Positions 8,223 through 16,737 of a stretch of DNA of 55,600 nt are shown piece after piece (within the stretch, counting starts at the first letter, position 1; every line of letters begins with the position of its first letter). The DNA lies in assembly GCA_030066175.1 (NCBI GenBank), contig JASJCC010000003.1:1-55600 (forward strand). Reading direction: 5' to 3'. This stretch comes from Paracoccaceae bacterium (lineage in GTDB: Bacteria; Pseudomonadota; Alphaproteobacteria; Rhodobacterales; Rhodobacteraceae). A program made the translations under genes and the position numbers. The notes beneath the pieces were generated by a model. It was not told where the DNA came from. It worked only from the letters and a program-made list of their open reading frames with translations, and did not search any database.

Positions 8223-8774
8223 ATGGCCGGCGTGATTCCGCCCATCAGGCCAAGTGTACGTGGCCACGATCCGGACCGGTCGCCGTACGCAGTCAGTTTT
8301 CTGGAGACGATACAAAGATTCGCGTTCTCAGACGAACGTGCCCGAATTCTGTCTGGCTTACTGGACTACAGGACGGCATTGTACAGATCGGGAATCGTTG
8401 CCGGTTTTCAATGGCTTGACGGCAGCTTTCTAGAGAATATCGAGGACTTGGAATCACGTCCTCCTAACGACATCGATGTTGTCACATTCTTCGAGTTGCC
8501 GCCTGGACACACACAGGTATCGTTATTGACTGCACACGGTGCGTTGTTCGACCCGACGGAGACAAAGCGAAATTTTTCCGTGGACGCCTATCCATTCGTG
8601 CTAAACCAACCAATGACGGAAAGGATGGTACGACAAACCTCTTACTGGTACAGCATGTGGTCGCATCGCCGAAACGGTGTTTGGAAGGGCTTCGTTCAAG
8701 TCGACCTCAATCCTTCAACTGATGCCAGCAGCCGAACCATGCTGGACCAAATGATCACTGACGGATTTGTGTGA
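8223..8774 (+). CDS. DUF6932-like protein with minimal nucleotidyltransferase motif
   Basis: A 183-residue protein counted from the ATG at 8223; relatives begin near the I-P-P motif seen here at residues 5-7, so longer starts are unlikely. Residues 66-90 read D-G-S-F-L-E-N-...-R-P-P-N-D-I-D-V-V-T-F-F, the G-S plus D-x-D arrangement of minimal nucleotidyltransferases (pol beta fold), as in DUF6932 proteins. A further acidic strand may be V-D-L-N-P (about 170). Such small NTases transfer NMP groups or serve as toxin-antitoxin components, so an AMPylating or tRNA-modifying role is possible but not shown. The stop TGA shares its last base with the ATG of the next gene (TGATG), so the two are translationally coupled and probably act together. 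Confidence 0.65.
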   Translation: MAGVIPPIRPSVRGHDPDRSPYAVSFLETIQRFAFSDERARILSGLLDYRTALYRSGIVAGFQWLDGSFLENIEDLESRPPNDIDVVTFFELPPGHTQVSLLTAHGALFDPTETKRNFSVDAYPFVLNQPMTERMVRQTSYWYSMWSHRRNGVWKGFVQVDLNPSTDASSRTMLDQMITDGFV

Positions 8775-9664
8775 TGAGGACACTTCCGCACGACTTGCTA
8801 TTGTCCGAGATCGACGAAATCAAAAGAATCTTGGGTGCGTTGCCCAAAGATGCCGCTATCGAGCGGCTAGCTTTTGAGAAGCGCCTCGCCGCCGCGGAAG
8901 CCGAACTTGAACGCTTGCCTTCTCCGGAAGGCGCACGGGAAACTTTGCGATTGACCTTTCAAGGTACCCCTGTCGTCGCCGGCCACGGTATCTCTGCCAG
9001 ATTTGCAGGAAGCGCTTCAAGCGCGTTCGCTGACGCGTTCGCAGCAATTCTGGCTAGCAATCGAAAGTGGCCTGACAGACTCAAGCCGATCCCAAGCGCG
9101 GAACGCTATCCGCTGATGATTACTGGAATGGCTGTAGGGTCGTTCGGTTTCGAAATCGAGCTTCCAAAGAATGGAGAGCTCAACGGTGATGAGGATGGCG
9201 CCACGCATGCCATTGAAACATTAAAAGGCCTGTTGAGAGCATCAATCGAAGGTTCCGATCAGGAATTCAGAAGGGAAGCTGAACAGATTGACCAAAATGC
9301 GATCCGAAAATTAGTGAGATTCCTGAATGTAATTATAGAGCATAATGCCTGGTGTGGCTTAGAGTTTCGCGGTGATTATTTTAGATTTTCCGATGCTGAC
9401 CAAGTAAGTAAATCCAAATCTCGCCTTCAAACGATAACCACTATTTCGCGAGAAAAGCTACGCGTTTCTGTCTCTACTGCTGTATTGGCATCTGGCGCCC
9501 TGATTTTGGTGGGATTTCTGATTTATGGAGTTGGAACAGGCGACTTTAGCTCGTTCTCCGCAGTTTGGAGCACTGTATCTGTCGCGTATGGAGCAATTGC
9601 GGGCTACTACCTTAGAACAACTATTAGAGAAGCCAACAGCGACCAGGTGAGAAGAGAGGAATGA
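8774..9664 (+). CDS. Membrane-anchored partner of the NTase-like gene (hypothetical)
   Basis: A 296-residue protein that overlaps the upstream stop by one base. Residues about 8-50 form a charged helical segment, probably coiled coil (repeated E-I-D-E-I-K, L-A-A-A-E-A-E-L). Residues about 55-220 form a soluble alpha/beta domain with G-S-F-G-F-E-I-E-L and a later G-L-E-F-R-G-D-Y-F-R-F. Residues about 236-257 (V-L-A-S-G-A-L-I-L-V-G-F-L-I-Y-G-V) and 263-283 are two transmembrane helices near the C-terminus. No family was recognised. The coupling to a DUF6932-type NTase suggests a two-protein module (effector plus membrane tether, sensor or antitoxin). The AT content is higher than in the plasmid backbone. 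Confidence 0.65.
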   Translation: MRTLPHDLLLSEIDEIKRILGALPKDAAIERLAFEKRLAAAEAELERLPSPEGARETLRLTFQGTPVVAGHGISARFAGSASSAFADAFAAILASNRKWPDRLKPIPSAERYPLMITGMAVGSFGFEIELPKNGELNGDEDGATHAIETLKGLLRASIEGSDQEFRREAEQIDQNAIRKLVRFLNVIIEHNAWCGLEFRGDYFRFSDADQVSKSKSRLQTITTISREKLRVSVSTAVLASGALILVGFLIYGVGTGDFSSFSAVWSTVSVAYGAIAGYYLRTTIREANSDQVRREE

Positions 9665-9705
9665 AGGCAACTCCCTGAAATTGACGACTACGCGCTTTGA
9701 GCCGT

Positions 9706-9921
9706 CTAAGCGTAACCCCTCTTTGCCTTTCGTAAGTGCAACAGAAAGCGTGCGTCCTTGGCGTCGGCCTCGCTGTCGTACCAATCGGTGCGGGTCTGAC
9801 CGCCCTGCCCTACGCGACCCCATTCACGCACACGGCCCCAGTCGCCGAAGAGACCACGTACGATCTCCATCCTGTAGAACCGGTGAAGGTTGGCCTCGGG
9901 TTCTGTCCTGGTCAGATACAT
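9706..9921 (-). CDS. Minimal WGR-domain protein
   Basis: A 71-residue protein that is almost entirely one WGR domain. It contains F-Y-R-M-E-I-V-R-G-L-F-G-D-W-G-R-V-R-E-W-G-R-V-G, then D-S-E-A-D-A-K-D-A and a basic K-A-K-R-G-Y tail. WGR domains bind nucleic acid, usually as part of PARPs, MolR-like regulators or ligase-associated proteins. Stand-alone versions are common on alphaproteobacterial plasmids and have no settled function. The ATG at 9921 lies 5 bases after the recombinase stop, with a G-rich run as possible ribosome-binding site, so the two genes are co-transcribed. Confidence 0.8.
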   Translation of the reverse strand: MYLTRTEPEANLHRFYRMEIVRGLFGDWGRVREWGRVGQGGQTRTDWYDSEADAKDARFLLHLRKAKRGYA

Positions 9922-9926
9922 GCCCC

Positions 9927-10532
9927 CTACCCCCACATCCGTGATGCGATGTCCTGTTCTTCCTTGCCCACAGCGTCGGCATAGATCGCTGTGGTGCTGA
10001 GCTGAGCATGGCCCATCCATTTCTGCACCATGTTCAGAGGAATGCCGTTCACGGTGGCATTGATCCCGAATCCATGGCGCAGGCCCTTTGGGCTTCGATG
10101 CGGGGCATCCGGAATGCCAGCCTCGATCATCACGTCTTTGACGATCTGCCAGATGCGCACCCGTGTCAGCGGCCAGATTGGCGTGTTTGCCGGTTTGCGC
10201 GACTTCTGTGCTTCTCTGATCCCGAACGCTGTGTTGAGCGTGTCGAGATAGTCTGATGGCACGGGCACCGACCGAAACACGATCTTCTGTTCCCCTGAGG
10301 CATCCCTCCGCTTCTTAAGGCTTCGGAGCGTCACCGTACCCGCAGCCAGGTCGATCCGCGCCGGCGTGATCTCAACCAACTCAGACGGCCGGCACCCGGC
10401 GAAATGAAGTGTCTCGCAGAGCGTCCGATCACGGGCCGGCCGACGCCTTGCCTCGGCCAGGAACGCTGCTCTCTCCTCTTCATTGAGATAGAGGCGGTTT
10501 CCGTCACGGTCGTAGAGGGACATTTCGCTCAT
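9927..10532 (-). CDS. Short tyrosine recombinase lacking the N-terminal core-binding domain
   Basis: A 201-residue protein covering only the catalytic domain of the lambda-integrase family. The first catalytic Arg is in G-C-R-P-S-E-L; the box II region reads P-K-G-L-R-H-G-F-G, with Lys where most have His; then W-M-G-H-A-Q-L-S-T-T and the nucleophile in A-I-Y-A-D. Normal integrases are 300-400 residues with a SAM-like arm/core-binding domain, absent here. Other tyrosine recombinases of this short plasmid type are known, so it need not be a fragment. The start at 10532 gives M-S-E-M-S-L-Y-D-R-D-G-N-R-L. It is followed at once by the WGR gene and probably forms a two-gene unit. It may mobilise or resolve the neighbouring exported-protein island. 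Confidence 0.8.
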   Translation of the reverse strand: MSEMSLYDRDGNRLYLNEEERAAFLAEARRRPARDRTLCETLHFAGCRPSELVEITPARIDLAAGTVTLRSLKKRRDASGEQKIVFRSVPVPSDYLDTLNTAFGIREAQKSRKPANTPIWPLTRVRIWQIVKDVMIEAGIPDAPHRSPKGLRHGFGINATVNGIPLNMVQKWMGHAQLSTTAIYADAVGKEEQDIASRMWG

Positions 10533-10700
10533 ATTTAACAGTCTATCCGAAAACCGTTAAACCATGAACCGAAAATCAGCCCCCTACCCTATCGATCCAC
10601 AGGTCCCGGCGTCGGATTACTTAACACTATTGGCCGTTGTGTTAACGACCTCGGTAGTCCTAACCGTATGCAATAAGAGGAACAACATTCCAGCAAGAAA

Positions 10701-12101
10701 TCACGCCCATCTAACCTCGTCCGGAGTTGGGAAGGGAATTCTTATTGACGGCGAACATCGACAAGAGACTTCTGCTTCAACATGGACGCGAACTGTACAG
10801 CGTTGATTTCCGTTTCCCATTTCTTCAGTAGACGACGTGCGTTCGACTCGCAGTTTTACTCCCGAGAAGAAAGGCGCACAAACCATCTCAGAGGAGCAAT
10901 GACCACTTTCGCACCAAGCCTTGCCGTCGGACAGCAAACGGCCCATGGCGCTGTCTGACACTGAATCCCGAACCGCAATTGTTATTCGCGGACACGGGTT
11001 TGATGTTGGGCCGATGGCGTAAACAATATCGTAGAAGGTTTGAAGGCTTAGGTCGTCGTTACAGGTAACTCCCTCGCCCGTCGAGGTTGGTGGCGGAGTC
11101 GATCCAATAGGCGGAGGAACTCCGTTTGTCGCTGCAGCGTGATGACCTATGTAATGATGTGCCTTCACACCAAGTCCTAAAAGATCAAGCATGACGGGCG
11201 CCAATTTTATTGCAAGAATTGCCGGTCCGGATGCCCCAGCAGTGGCTGCTGCAGCCGCGACAATTGCCGCCATCCACGCGATCAACTTTAGCAATGCGAT
11301 GAGGTAGTCCTCAAATGCCATTTCGGCAAATACGTGCGCAATTGCCTCGCCGAAGATTGTCATGAGTTCAGTTATCAATATCAGATCAAATACCGCCGCC
11401 CAATCACCTACCGCGAGTAATTCTAGGAGTTCGCGGAGAAGTCTGCGATTCTGGGATTTCTTGAGGAAAGCATCCAACGCCCTTCGGATAGCTGCACGGG
11501 CGCCCTTAGCCATTGGGATAGGCAAGTGGACGGCACTACAAACGAGACCAATAATTTCGATGACGACGTCAACAACGAAAGCGGTCGCAACCAGTTCATC
11601 GTCATCAAAGTCTACAAGAACGTCGTCACCGCGGAACTGAAAAAAGCTTGCTGGTACTCCCGCCTCGACGGCGAAGTACGCGCCGTTAACATATGAGAAG
11701 AAAGGAGACAGCGCACGATCGTTTGCAATAATCAGCGGGGCGTCGAACACCGGCGTATCCATAGACTCCCTTACAAACTTGCGAAGCATGGGCTCCAAGT
11801 CTTGGAGTTCGCGCCGCCGCGCTGCGCGCCGGCCACTAGGCTTAAGAGCCCTATCGAGGACGGAATATGAACGCTCGATGGCAACACGCAGGAATTCATC
11901 ATCAACGGGAACGATAACGGTTGCGCCTTGAACCTTCGGATTTCCTAGCTCGGATACTATCTCATTGGCGTATTTTCCAATCGAGCGGACTAAATCTCCG
12001 TCAATGATCCGATCGTCGGGATCGACCGACGGATGACCTAACACTTGAGAACCTTTATTAGATTTCCTCTTTTTGCGCCGTTCACCTGTCTTCTTGGTCA
12101 T
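10701..12101 (-). CDS. Hypothetical protein with central hydrophobic helices and Cys-rich C-terminus
   Basis: A 466-residue protein; AAGGAAG 6-7 bases before the ATG supports the start. The N-terminus is very basic (K-K-T-G-E-R-R-K-K-R-K-S), with no signal peptide. Helical hydrophobic stretches occur at about 165-195, 237-262 and 272-320, the last a long Ala-rich run (A-A-I-V-A-A-A-A-A-T-A-G) that could form a membrane hairpin. After a Pro-rich linker (P-P-P-I-G-S-T-P-P-P) the C-terminal 120 residues hold about ten cysteines, including W-C-E-S-G-H-C and S-C-R-C, which suggests a disulfide- or metal-bearing domain. No family was recognised. A soluble N-part, hydrophobic hairpin and Cys-rich end recall secreted toxins or effector-like proteins, but this is speculation. 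Last gene of the minus-strand block. Confidence 0.65.
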   Translation of the reverse strand: MTKKTGERRKKRKSNKGSQVLGHPSVDPDDRIIDGDLVRSIGKYANEIVSELGNPKVQGATVIVPVDDEFLRVAIERSYSVLDRALKPSGRRAARRRELQDLEPMLRKFVRESMDTPVFDAPLIIANDRALSPFFSYVNGAYFAVEAGVPASFFQFRGDDVLVDFDDDELVATAFVVDVVIEIIGLVCSAVHLPIPMAKGARAAIRRALDAFLKKSQNRRLLRELLELLAVGDWAAVFDLILITELMTIFGEAIAHVFAEMAFEDYLIALLKLIAWMAAIVAAAAATAGASGPAILAIKLAPVMLDLLGLGVKAHHYIGHHAAATNGVPPPIGSTPPPTSTGEGVTCNDDLSLQTFYDIVYAIGPTSNPCPRITIAVRDSVSDSAMGRLLSDGKAWCESGHCSSEMVCAPFFSGVKLRVERTSSTEEMGNGNQRCTVRVHVEAEVSCRCSPSIRIPFPTPDEVRWA

Positions 12102-12678
12102 TAAAACTTCCTTTCGAATTGTCTCGGCCAGAATTCGGCCATTAGGATAAACTCCACTTCATTTATTACCTAATTAAAAGCTCGAGAGAATATTTTCATT
12201 GAACCGGTTATCCTGCAATGCGAGGTTAATTGAACGATATTACCCTCTCTTGGTCCGGAGTATTGGATTCATCAACTGCTAGTGAGAGGATCCTAACTGC
12301 AAAACCTTAAATCAGGCGCCGCGGAAGGGCGAATCTTCGCAATACAGAAAGGACATTCCGCATGGCACATCTTTACCGCGAAACCCATCCCTTGTTTGAT
12401 CGGTCAATCGTCAACATCGAACCCACGTTGTGGTCCTCATGTTTTGCAAAGCGAAGTGATTCCGAGTTGCCCTCACTGTACCAGTGTTGGTGACTTGCGG
12501 CAAATCTGCGCAATCATCCCTACTTTTAACACGTGGCGACCAACTATAGGCACGTTTTACACTATTACTAATTCTGTTTAGTCGGTATCCTAACTGAAAT
12601 TTGCGGCTTCCAAAATGTTCGCATCCCTTTTGAAAACACAAATTCTTCGGATCATGAACTAGATAATGTTTTCGATGC
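12102..12678. other. Intergenic region, AT-rich
   Basis: About 580 bases between two minus-strand genes. It must hold the promoter of the 12101 gene and the end of the 13596 transcript. No clear hairpin terminator or gene was found; the reading frames in it are not protein-like. Confidence 0.4.
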
Positions 12679-13596
12679 TCACTCGTAGAATATCGCGCGC
12701 GACTTCCGAAAAATCTCAATCGTATTCTCCAAGTCACTAAGAAATCTCTCCGGAACCGCAAAATGAGCTTGTAGAAAAAGCGGTCCAACTGCTCTATCAC
12801 CTTCAAAATCAAACTCCGAAGAAAATGGTAACTCCAAGGACAGCATGTCTAGCTCAAATAGATGTGTCTCAACATCTACAGGTGGAAGAAAAACAATTGT
12901 ATGTCTACCTCCCTGTATTCCAACAACATACAAAACGCGCGGCGACTCGGTAAACATGGCCAACTCATACTCGCCGTTAGTTATAAAAGCTATCTGCTCC
13001 TTGAACACCGCTCCTGCACGATCATTGAACTCGAGAAGGCGATATGCCACTTTTATTCCATCATCATGAACTTCGCGGACTTCACCATCCGTGGCGCCGC
13101 CGTCATAGGTTTCGTCGCCGAACAGCGCGGATACACGTGCGTGAGTGATCCTATTGAGCAACTCCGCCGGCGCACTGTTGAATATCGTCCACGTGCCGTC
13201 GAAACGCCATCGCTCGATAAAGGGAACAGTGACGAACGTCGCTTCTCCGCAGTGAAATGAAACATTGGGCTGCTCATTGATCACAATCAACTCAATGAAG
13301 GAAAAAATTTCATCAGGAAGAACCGGAACTGCATTAATGGCCGTAATTCCAGGCGGAGCGAAACAATCCTCTGGTGGTTGGGAAACTCTACGGCTAGGCC
13401 AACCCGAGTCGTCGCTATACCTCGGCAGTTCAGCACCGATTACGCCAGTTTCTAGGTCGACTTCGAAGCCAACTCCGAAACGGATGTCTTGAGGGTCAAA
13501 AAGTACCTGAGCAGGAACTTGAACCGGAAAAAATATCACTGCTAGTATTAATGCGTAAATCCACGTCAAAGAACCTAAATCATTTGTTATTCGCAT
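12679..13596 (-). CDS. Secreted/periplasmic hypothetical protein
   Basis: A 305-residue protein. The ATG at 13596 has GGAAAG 8 bases upstream. Residues 1-30 are a Sec signal peptide (W-I-Y-A-L-I-L-A-V-I-F-F-P-V-Q-V-P-A-Q), with cleavage likely after V-P-A-Q. The mature part is acidic and beta-rich (F-G-V-G-F-E-V-D-L-E-T-G, then V-L-Y-V-V-G-I-Q-G-G-R-H-T-I-V-F-L-P-P) and contains two Cys. No family was recognised. It starts 31 bases after the stop of the 13628-14842 gene and is probably in the same operon. Its role would be in the periplasm or outside the cell. Confidence 0.65.
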   Translation of the reverse strand: MRITNDLGSLTWIYALILAVIFFPVQVPAQVLFDPQDIRFGVGFEVDLETGVIGAELPRYSDDSGWPSRRVSQPPEDCFAPPGITAINAVPVLPDEIFSFIELIVINEQPNVSFHCGEATFVTVPFIERWRFDGTWTIFNSAPAELLNRITHARVSALFGDETYDGGATDGEVREVHDDGIKVAYRLLEFNDRAGAVFKEQIAFITNGEYELAMFTESPRVLYVVGIQGGRHTIVFLPPVDVETHLFELDMLSLELPFSSEFDFEGDRAVGPLFLQAHFAVPERFLSDLENTIEIFRKSRAIFYE

Positions 13597-13627
13597 ATTT
13601 CTTTCCAATCTGTAGAAATGGTAAATT

Positions 13628-14842
13628 TCATTTGAACCTCGACGTTCCCCAAGTCGGTTTTCCTGACATCAGTATCTGGAACGTATCAGTCTCAACTGAC
13701 CCATTGCTCGAATTAAGACGCAGTTTAAGGCGCCACGATAGACCAGCATCATCGTGTGACGAAAAAAGACGCAACCGAAACGAGTCTGCGCTACGAGGAG
13801 CGACAACGAATGAAGGCATTAGTCTGTGTCTTTGAACACCCTTCACATACGCCAAGTCAAAATGATAGGTCTCGATATACTGCGCGGGATCATCAATGTA
13901 CCCTTTGTAGCCGCCGATATCTTCAACATCGTATTCAATGTCTGTAATAATAATGTCGGAATCCGTCGTATTTCTTAACACGACCTCGAAGACAGGGTAG
14001 GGTATTGCCACGCAGTGCTTGAGCCACAATAGAAGGGCGGATGCTGCATCACGCCCCTCTTGCCCAGATTCATTGAGGACCAACCAATCAGATCGGCGGG
14101 GGAGTAGCTCGGCCGTCTTGTCCGGCCGACGTGTGTGGAAGTCTAGTGTTATTCGGGCAGAGTTGTTTTGAATATAGGGGAGAAGTGCCGCTCGATCCGT
14201 AAGTCGGGCATAAGCTTTTAGCCCGCGGCCAATGATTAGAGCGGATATCGCAGGCGTTGATGCCGCCTCATGTATCTCCGACATGCAAAGATCTTGGTCT
14301 GCGCGTTGAAACCAGCTGTGAGGCATCCGAAATGTCCGCAAACGCGGACCAGGGCTAAAACCAAAATCAACTTCTTCCGGATCCTCAATAAAAGTAGTGC
14401 GCGCTTCAGCGAGCCCGAAACTCACAATTTCTAGACCAGAGTTTGAGGGAGACGTAGACTGTGCATGTGCAGCCGCGAACGGCGACAGCATATGAAAAAT
14501 ACTAGCCGACGGATTGGGGAACACACGTTCTCCATCGACTCGGCGTGTAAGTTCCCAAACTGCGAATCCAATAATAGCAATATGCGCTAGGGCGGAAAGG
14601 GCAACCCAACGATAACGCATAGGTGTATGCCGAGATTCTCTAGGTGTCACGTTGAAACCAATCGACGCGGTCTCAGTCCGACGCGGCCACAATATTACGA
14701 TCGAAACGGCAGCGCTAACCCCAAGAACAATCAAGATATGTTCGGCAACAAAAGGTAAGATCGTGTTCAATGCTCCAGAGACCGTTGCAAGCGATGCAAA
14801 AAGACTTAGAACTGCTATAGCTGATTCAAGCGCGCTTTTCAC
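13628..14842 (-). CDS. Inner-membrane protein with large periplasmic domain (hypothetical)
   Basis: A 404-residue protein starting at a GTG (14840-14842) with GGAG about 10 bases upstream. Hydrophobic helices lie at about 8-30, 34-53 and 80-98. A further segment, S-P-F-A-A-A-H-A-Q-S (about 118-128), looks like a signal-peptidase site inside the protein. The remaining 270 residues form a soluble domain rich in beta strands (V-F-E-V-V-L-R-N-T-T-D-S-D-I-I-I-T-D-I-E-Y-D-V-E). No family was recognised. Its downstream neighbour is a secreted protein, so the pair may make an envelope complex. The start side faces a 500-base spacer, so this gene is probably the first of its transcript. Confidence 0.6.
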   Translation of the reverse strand: MKSALESAIAVLSLFASLATVSGALNTILPFVAEHILIVLGVSAAVSIVILWPRRTETASIGFNVTPRESRHTPMRYRWVALSALAHIAIIGFAVWELTRRVDGERVFPNPSASIFHMLSPFAAAHAQSTSPSNSGLEIVSFGLAEARTTFIEDPEEVDFGFSPGPRLRTFRMPHSWFQRADQDLCMSEIHEAASTPAISALIIGRGLKAYARLTDRAALLPYIQNNSARITLDFHTRRPDKTAELLPRRSDWLVLNESGQEGRDAASALLLWLKHCVAIPYPVFEVVLRNTTDSDIIITDIEYDVEDIGGYKGYIDDPAQYIETYHFDLAYVKGVQRHRLMPSFVVAPRSADSFRLRLFSSHDDAGLSWRLKLRLNSSNGSVETDTFQILMSGKPTWGTSRFK

Positions 14843-15355
14843 AGTTTTCGCTCCAACAAGTAAGCCTAGAATGCCGAATTATTGAGGTGGCGACAAGTTG
14901 CCTTGCCACGAGTTGCCGTCAAGAATTTCTAGGATTATATAGCTTGGTCGTACCATCTTACTCCATCGTAACTAAACTGGAGGACCGGATTCCTCCGACA
15001 CCTTAGCTCCAGATTTCTATTCCCCCGGAAGGCGAGTAAAATACGATGTGCGACCTTAGCACAGTCCCTTGTTTGTGTCACGATCTCGAAGCATCTTGAA
15101 CCAAGCCTGTGCACAACACACTACCAAGTCGATCAAAATGAGCATTGGCCGACGCGTTTTACAGTTACACCCATTCTGTTAACTCAGTGACTGAACTTGA
15201 CCGTAGGATTATGACCCGTGCGGGAAGCGCCCACTTGGTGCCTAATCTGATGGGCTTTTGAAAAGAAAAGGCAATTTCTTTTGAGGTGAGTGTTTAAAAT
15301 AGTCGACTGAAATTATAAACACGCAAGTAACACGCATGAACACGTAAAAAATGCG
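14843..15355. other. Intergenic region
   Basis: About 510 bases between two minus-strand genes, presumably with the promoter of the 14842 gene. No gene, repeat or terminator could be supported. Confidence 0.4.
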
Positions 15356-16129
15356 TTATTCAGTAGATACGATTACAGGAAGGGAGTTCGAATACCAGTC
15401 AATCAACTGAAACTCTTCATATTTTAAGTTCCTAGAATTAGTGGTCCCATGAGCTGCGGCCAAGAGTTCCGTAATATTATCTTGGTTTCTCAACCAAATT
15501 GAACGATCTACAGTCCATCCCCAATTTCCATCTACCTGCGCCGCAAGATCCTGGAAATCATCATAAGCTTGTTTAGTGGATCTAGGAGCGCTGATTACAC
15601 CTACAGAGTCATCGGTTAGACCATTGGTGAAGAGCACTGGCTGAATGCCGAGGTCAATTAGTTTACCAACAAGTTCCTCCGATAACTCGCTTGGGTTTGT
15701 TGCAGGCATTTCTGCCATCCGAATGCCAGTTTTTAGATTGGTATTCTCGAGCGCGTCGCTGTCAAAAAGCGAAAAGGCGATGTATTGGGCCCTTGCTCCG
15801 GTGTCGTACATATTGAACGACGTGTAATCGTACTCTTGGCCAGACGCCATGACCATAGCGTGATTCACCATTTTCCAGTCGCCATCCTCGTTTTCGGTTA
15901 TACCAGACACGGGCGCCGCGACATATGGGCCGTAGGTTGCTAGGCAGTTCTCAGGCGATCCCTTAAATGACAGGCAAGCCTGCGTAGCGACAGCGCTGAC
16001 ATCGTATTTGTAGCCAGCGTCGAGTGACATAATAGCCTCTTGCGAGGCCGCGGAGAAAAGAAGCGGCCCTGTTAGTATCAAGACTGCCCCGATGGTGGAC
16101 GTTGCCAATTTCGACGTTCTGTTCCGCAT
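15356..16129 (-). CDS. Secreted hypothetical protein
   Basis: A 257-residue protein with GGAAG just upstream of its ATG. It has a basic N-terminus and hydrophobic core (S-T-I-G-A-V-L-I-L-T-G-P-L-L-F-S-A-A-S-Q), a Sec signal peptide. The mature protein has two cysteines (A-C-L-S-F-K, E-N-C-L-A) that could form a disulfide, and an alpha/beta pattern with many Asn/Asp. No family was recognised. It begins 10 bases after the stop of the 116-residue-class membrane gene, so both belong to one transcript. Confidence 0.6.
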   Translation of the reverse strand: MRNRTSKLATSTIGAVLILTGPLLFSAASQEAIMSLDAGYKYDVSAVATQACLSFKGSPENCLATYGPYVAAPVSGITENEDGDWKMVNHAMVMASGQEYDYTSFNMYDTGARAQYIAFSLFDSDALENTNLKTGIRMAEMPATNPSELSEELVGKLIDLGIQPVLFTNGLTDDSVGVISAPRSTKQAYDDFQDLAAQVDGNWGWTVDRSIWLRNQDNITELLAAAHGTTNSRNLKYEEFQLIDWYSNSLPVIVSTE

Positions 16130-16139
16130 TTTCTTCCGC

Positions 16140-16472
16140 CTAAGTTACGATTTCTGCCAGCAGCGCTACCACAGCTGTCCCATACGCCGCCGTCGTTTTC
16201 AGGTAGTCAAACTCCTGGAACCTCGGTTTTCGGCCTACCAACCAACTAAAATACAGCACCAATAAGCACACGACCCCTATGACACACGGGTAAATGTATG
16301 GTTCATTCGCGATCGAGCGACTCAAAATAATGTTATAGTCTTTTACGAAAAAAATTAGGATTGCCGGTAGAAAGCCAACAAACGCAAGGGTATACCGGAC
16401 ACTTCGAGCATGGTTCGGATAAATTTTGCATCCGCCCTGTGCACGCGTTTCACAACTATCCTTGTCACACAT
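16140..16472 (-). CDS. Small membrane protein (hypothetical)
   Basis: A 110-residue protein from the ATG at 16472, which has AAGGA about 10 bases upstream; an ATG at 16481 is the alternative. Four cysteines lie in the N-terminal 20 residues (M-C-D-K-D-S-C-E-T-R-A-Q-G-G-C). Three hydrophobic helices follow: Y-T-L-A-F-V-G-F-L-P-A-I-L-I-F-F, Y-P-C-V-I-G-V-V-C-L-L-V-L-Y-F-S-W, and a C-terminal G-T-A-V-V-A-L-L-A-E-I-V. The function is unknown. It is co-transcribed with the secreted protein downstream (10-base gap). Confidence 0.55.
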   Translation of the reverse strand: MCDKDSCETRAQGGCKIYPNHARSVRYTLAFVGFLPAILIFFVKDYNIILSRSIANEPYIYPCVIGVVCLLVLYFSWLVGRKPRFQEFDYLKTTAAYGTAVVALLAEIVT

Positions 16473-16737
16473 GGCTTTCATCCTTAACAAGTTATTTAAT
16501 TATCAGTGCGCATTTTTGTTCGAAATCAATACCGCGATAGCAGATTCCTTAGCCTTTGACCAGAATCCTGTTGGGTTCGAGCGGCAACATAAGGATATGG
16601 AGAATCCTGCGCGACGAGCGCGAAACGGCGTACAGAACTCTGAAGTTTGGACGCCTTTTCCCGCTCTCCGTCAGGTTATGGCTTTCTTGAGCCGTACTTT
16701 GCACGATTATCCGTAGTGTTAAGCCGATTTGGGGCTT

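Noticed and set aside
10564-10806. 80-codon plus-strand frame with a hydrophobic stretch
   Set aside because: Overlaps the end of the minus-strand 10701 gene, has no ribosome-binding site and no family resemblance.
12411-12812. 133-codon minus frame
   Set aside because: Overlaps the 3' end of the signal-peptide protein in another frame and its composition is not protein-like.
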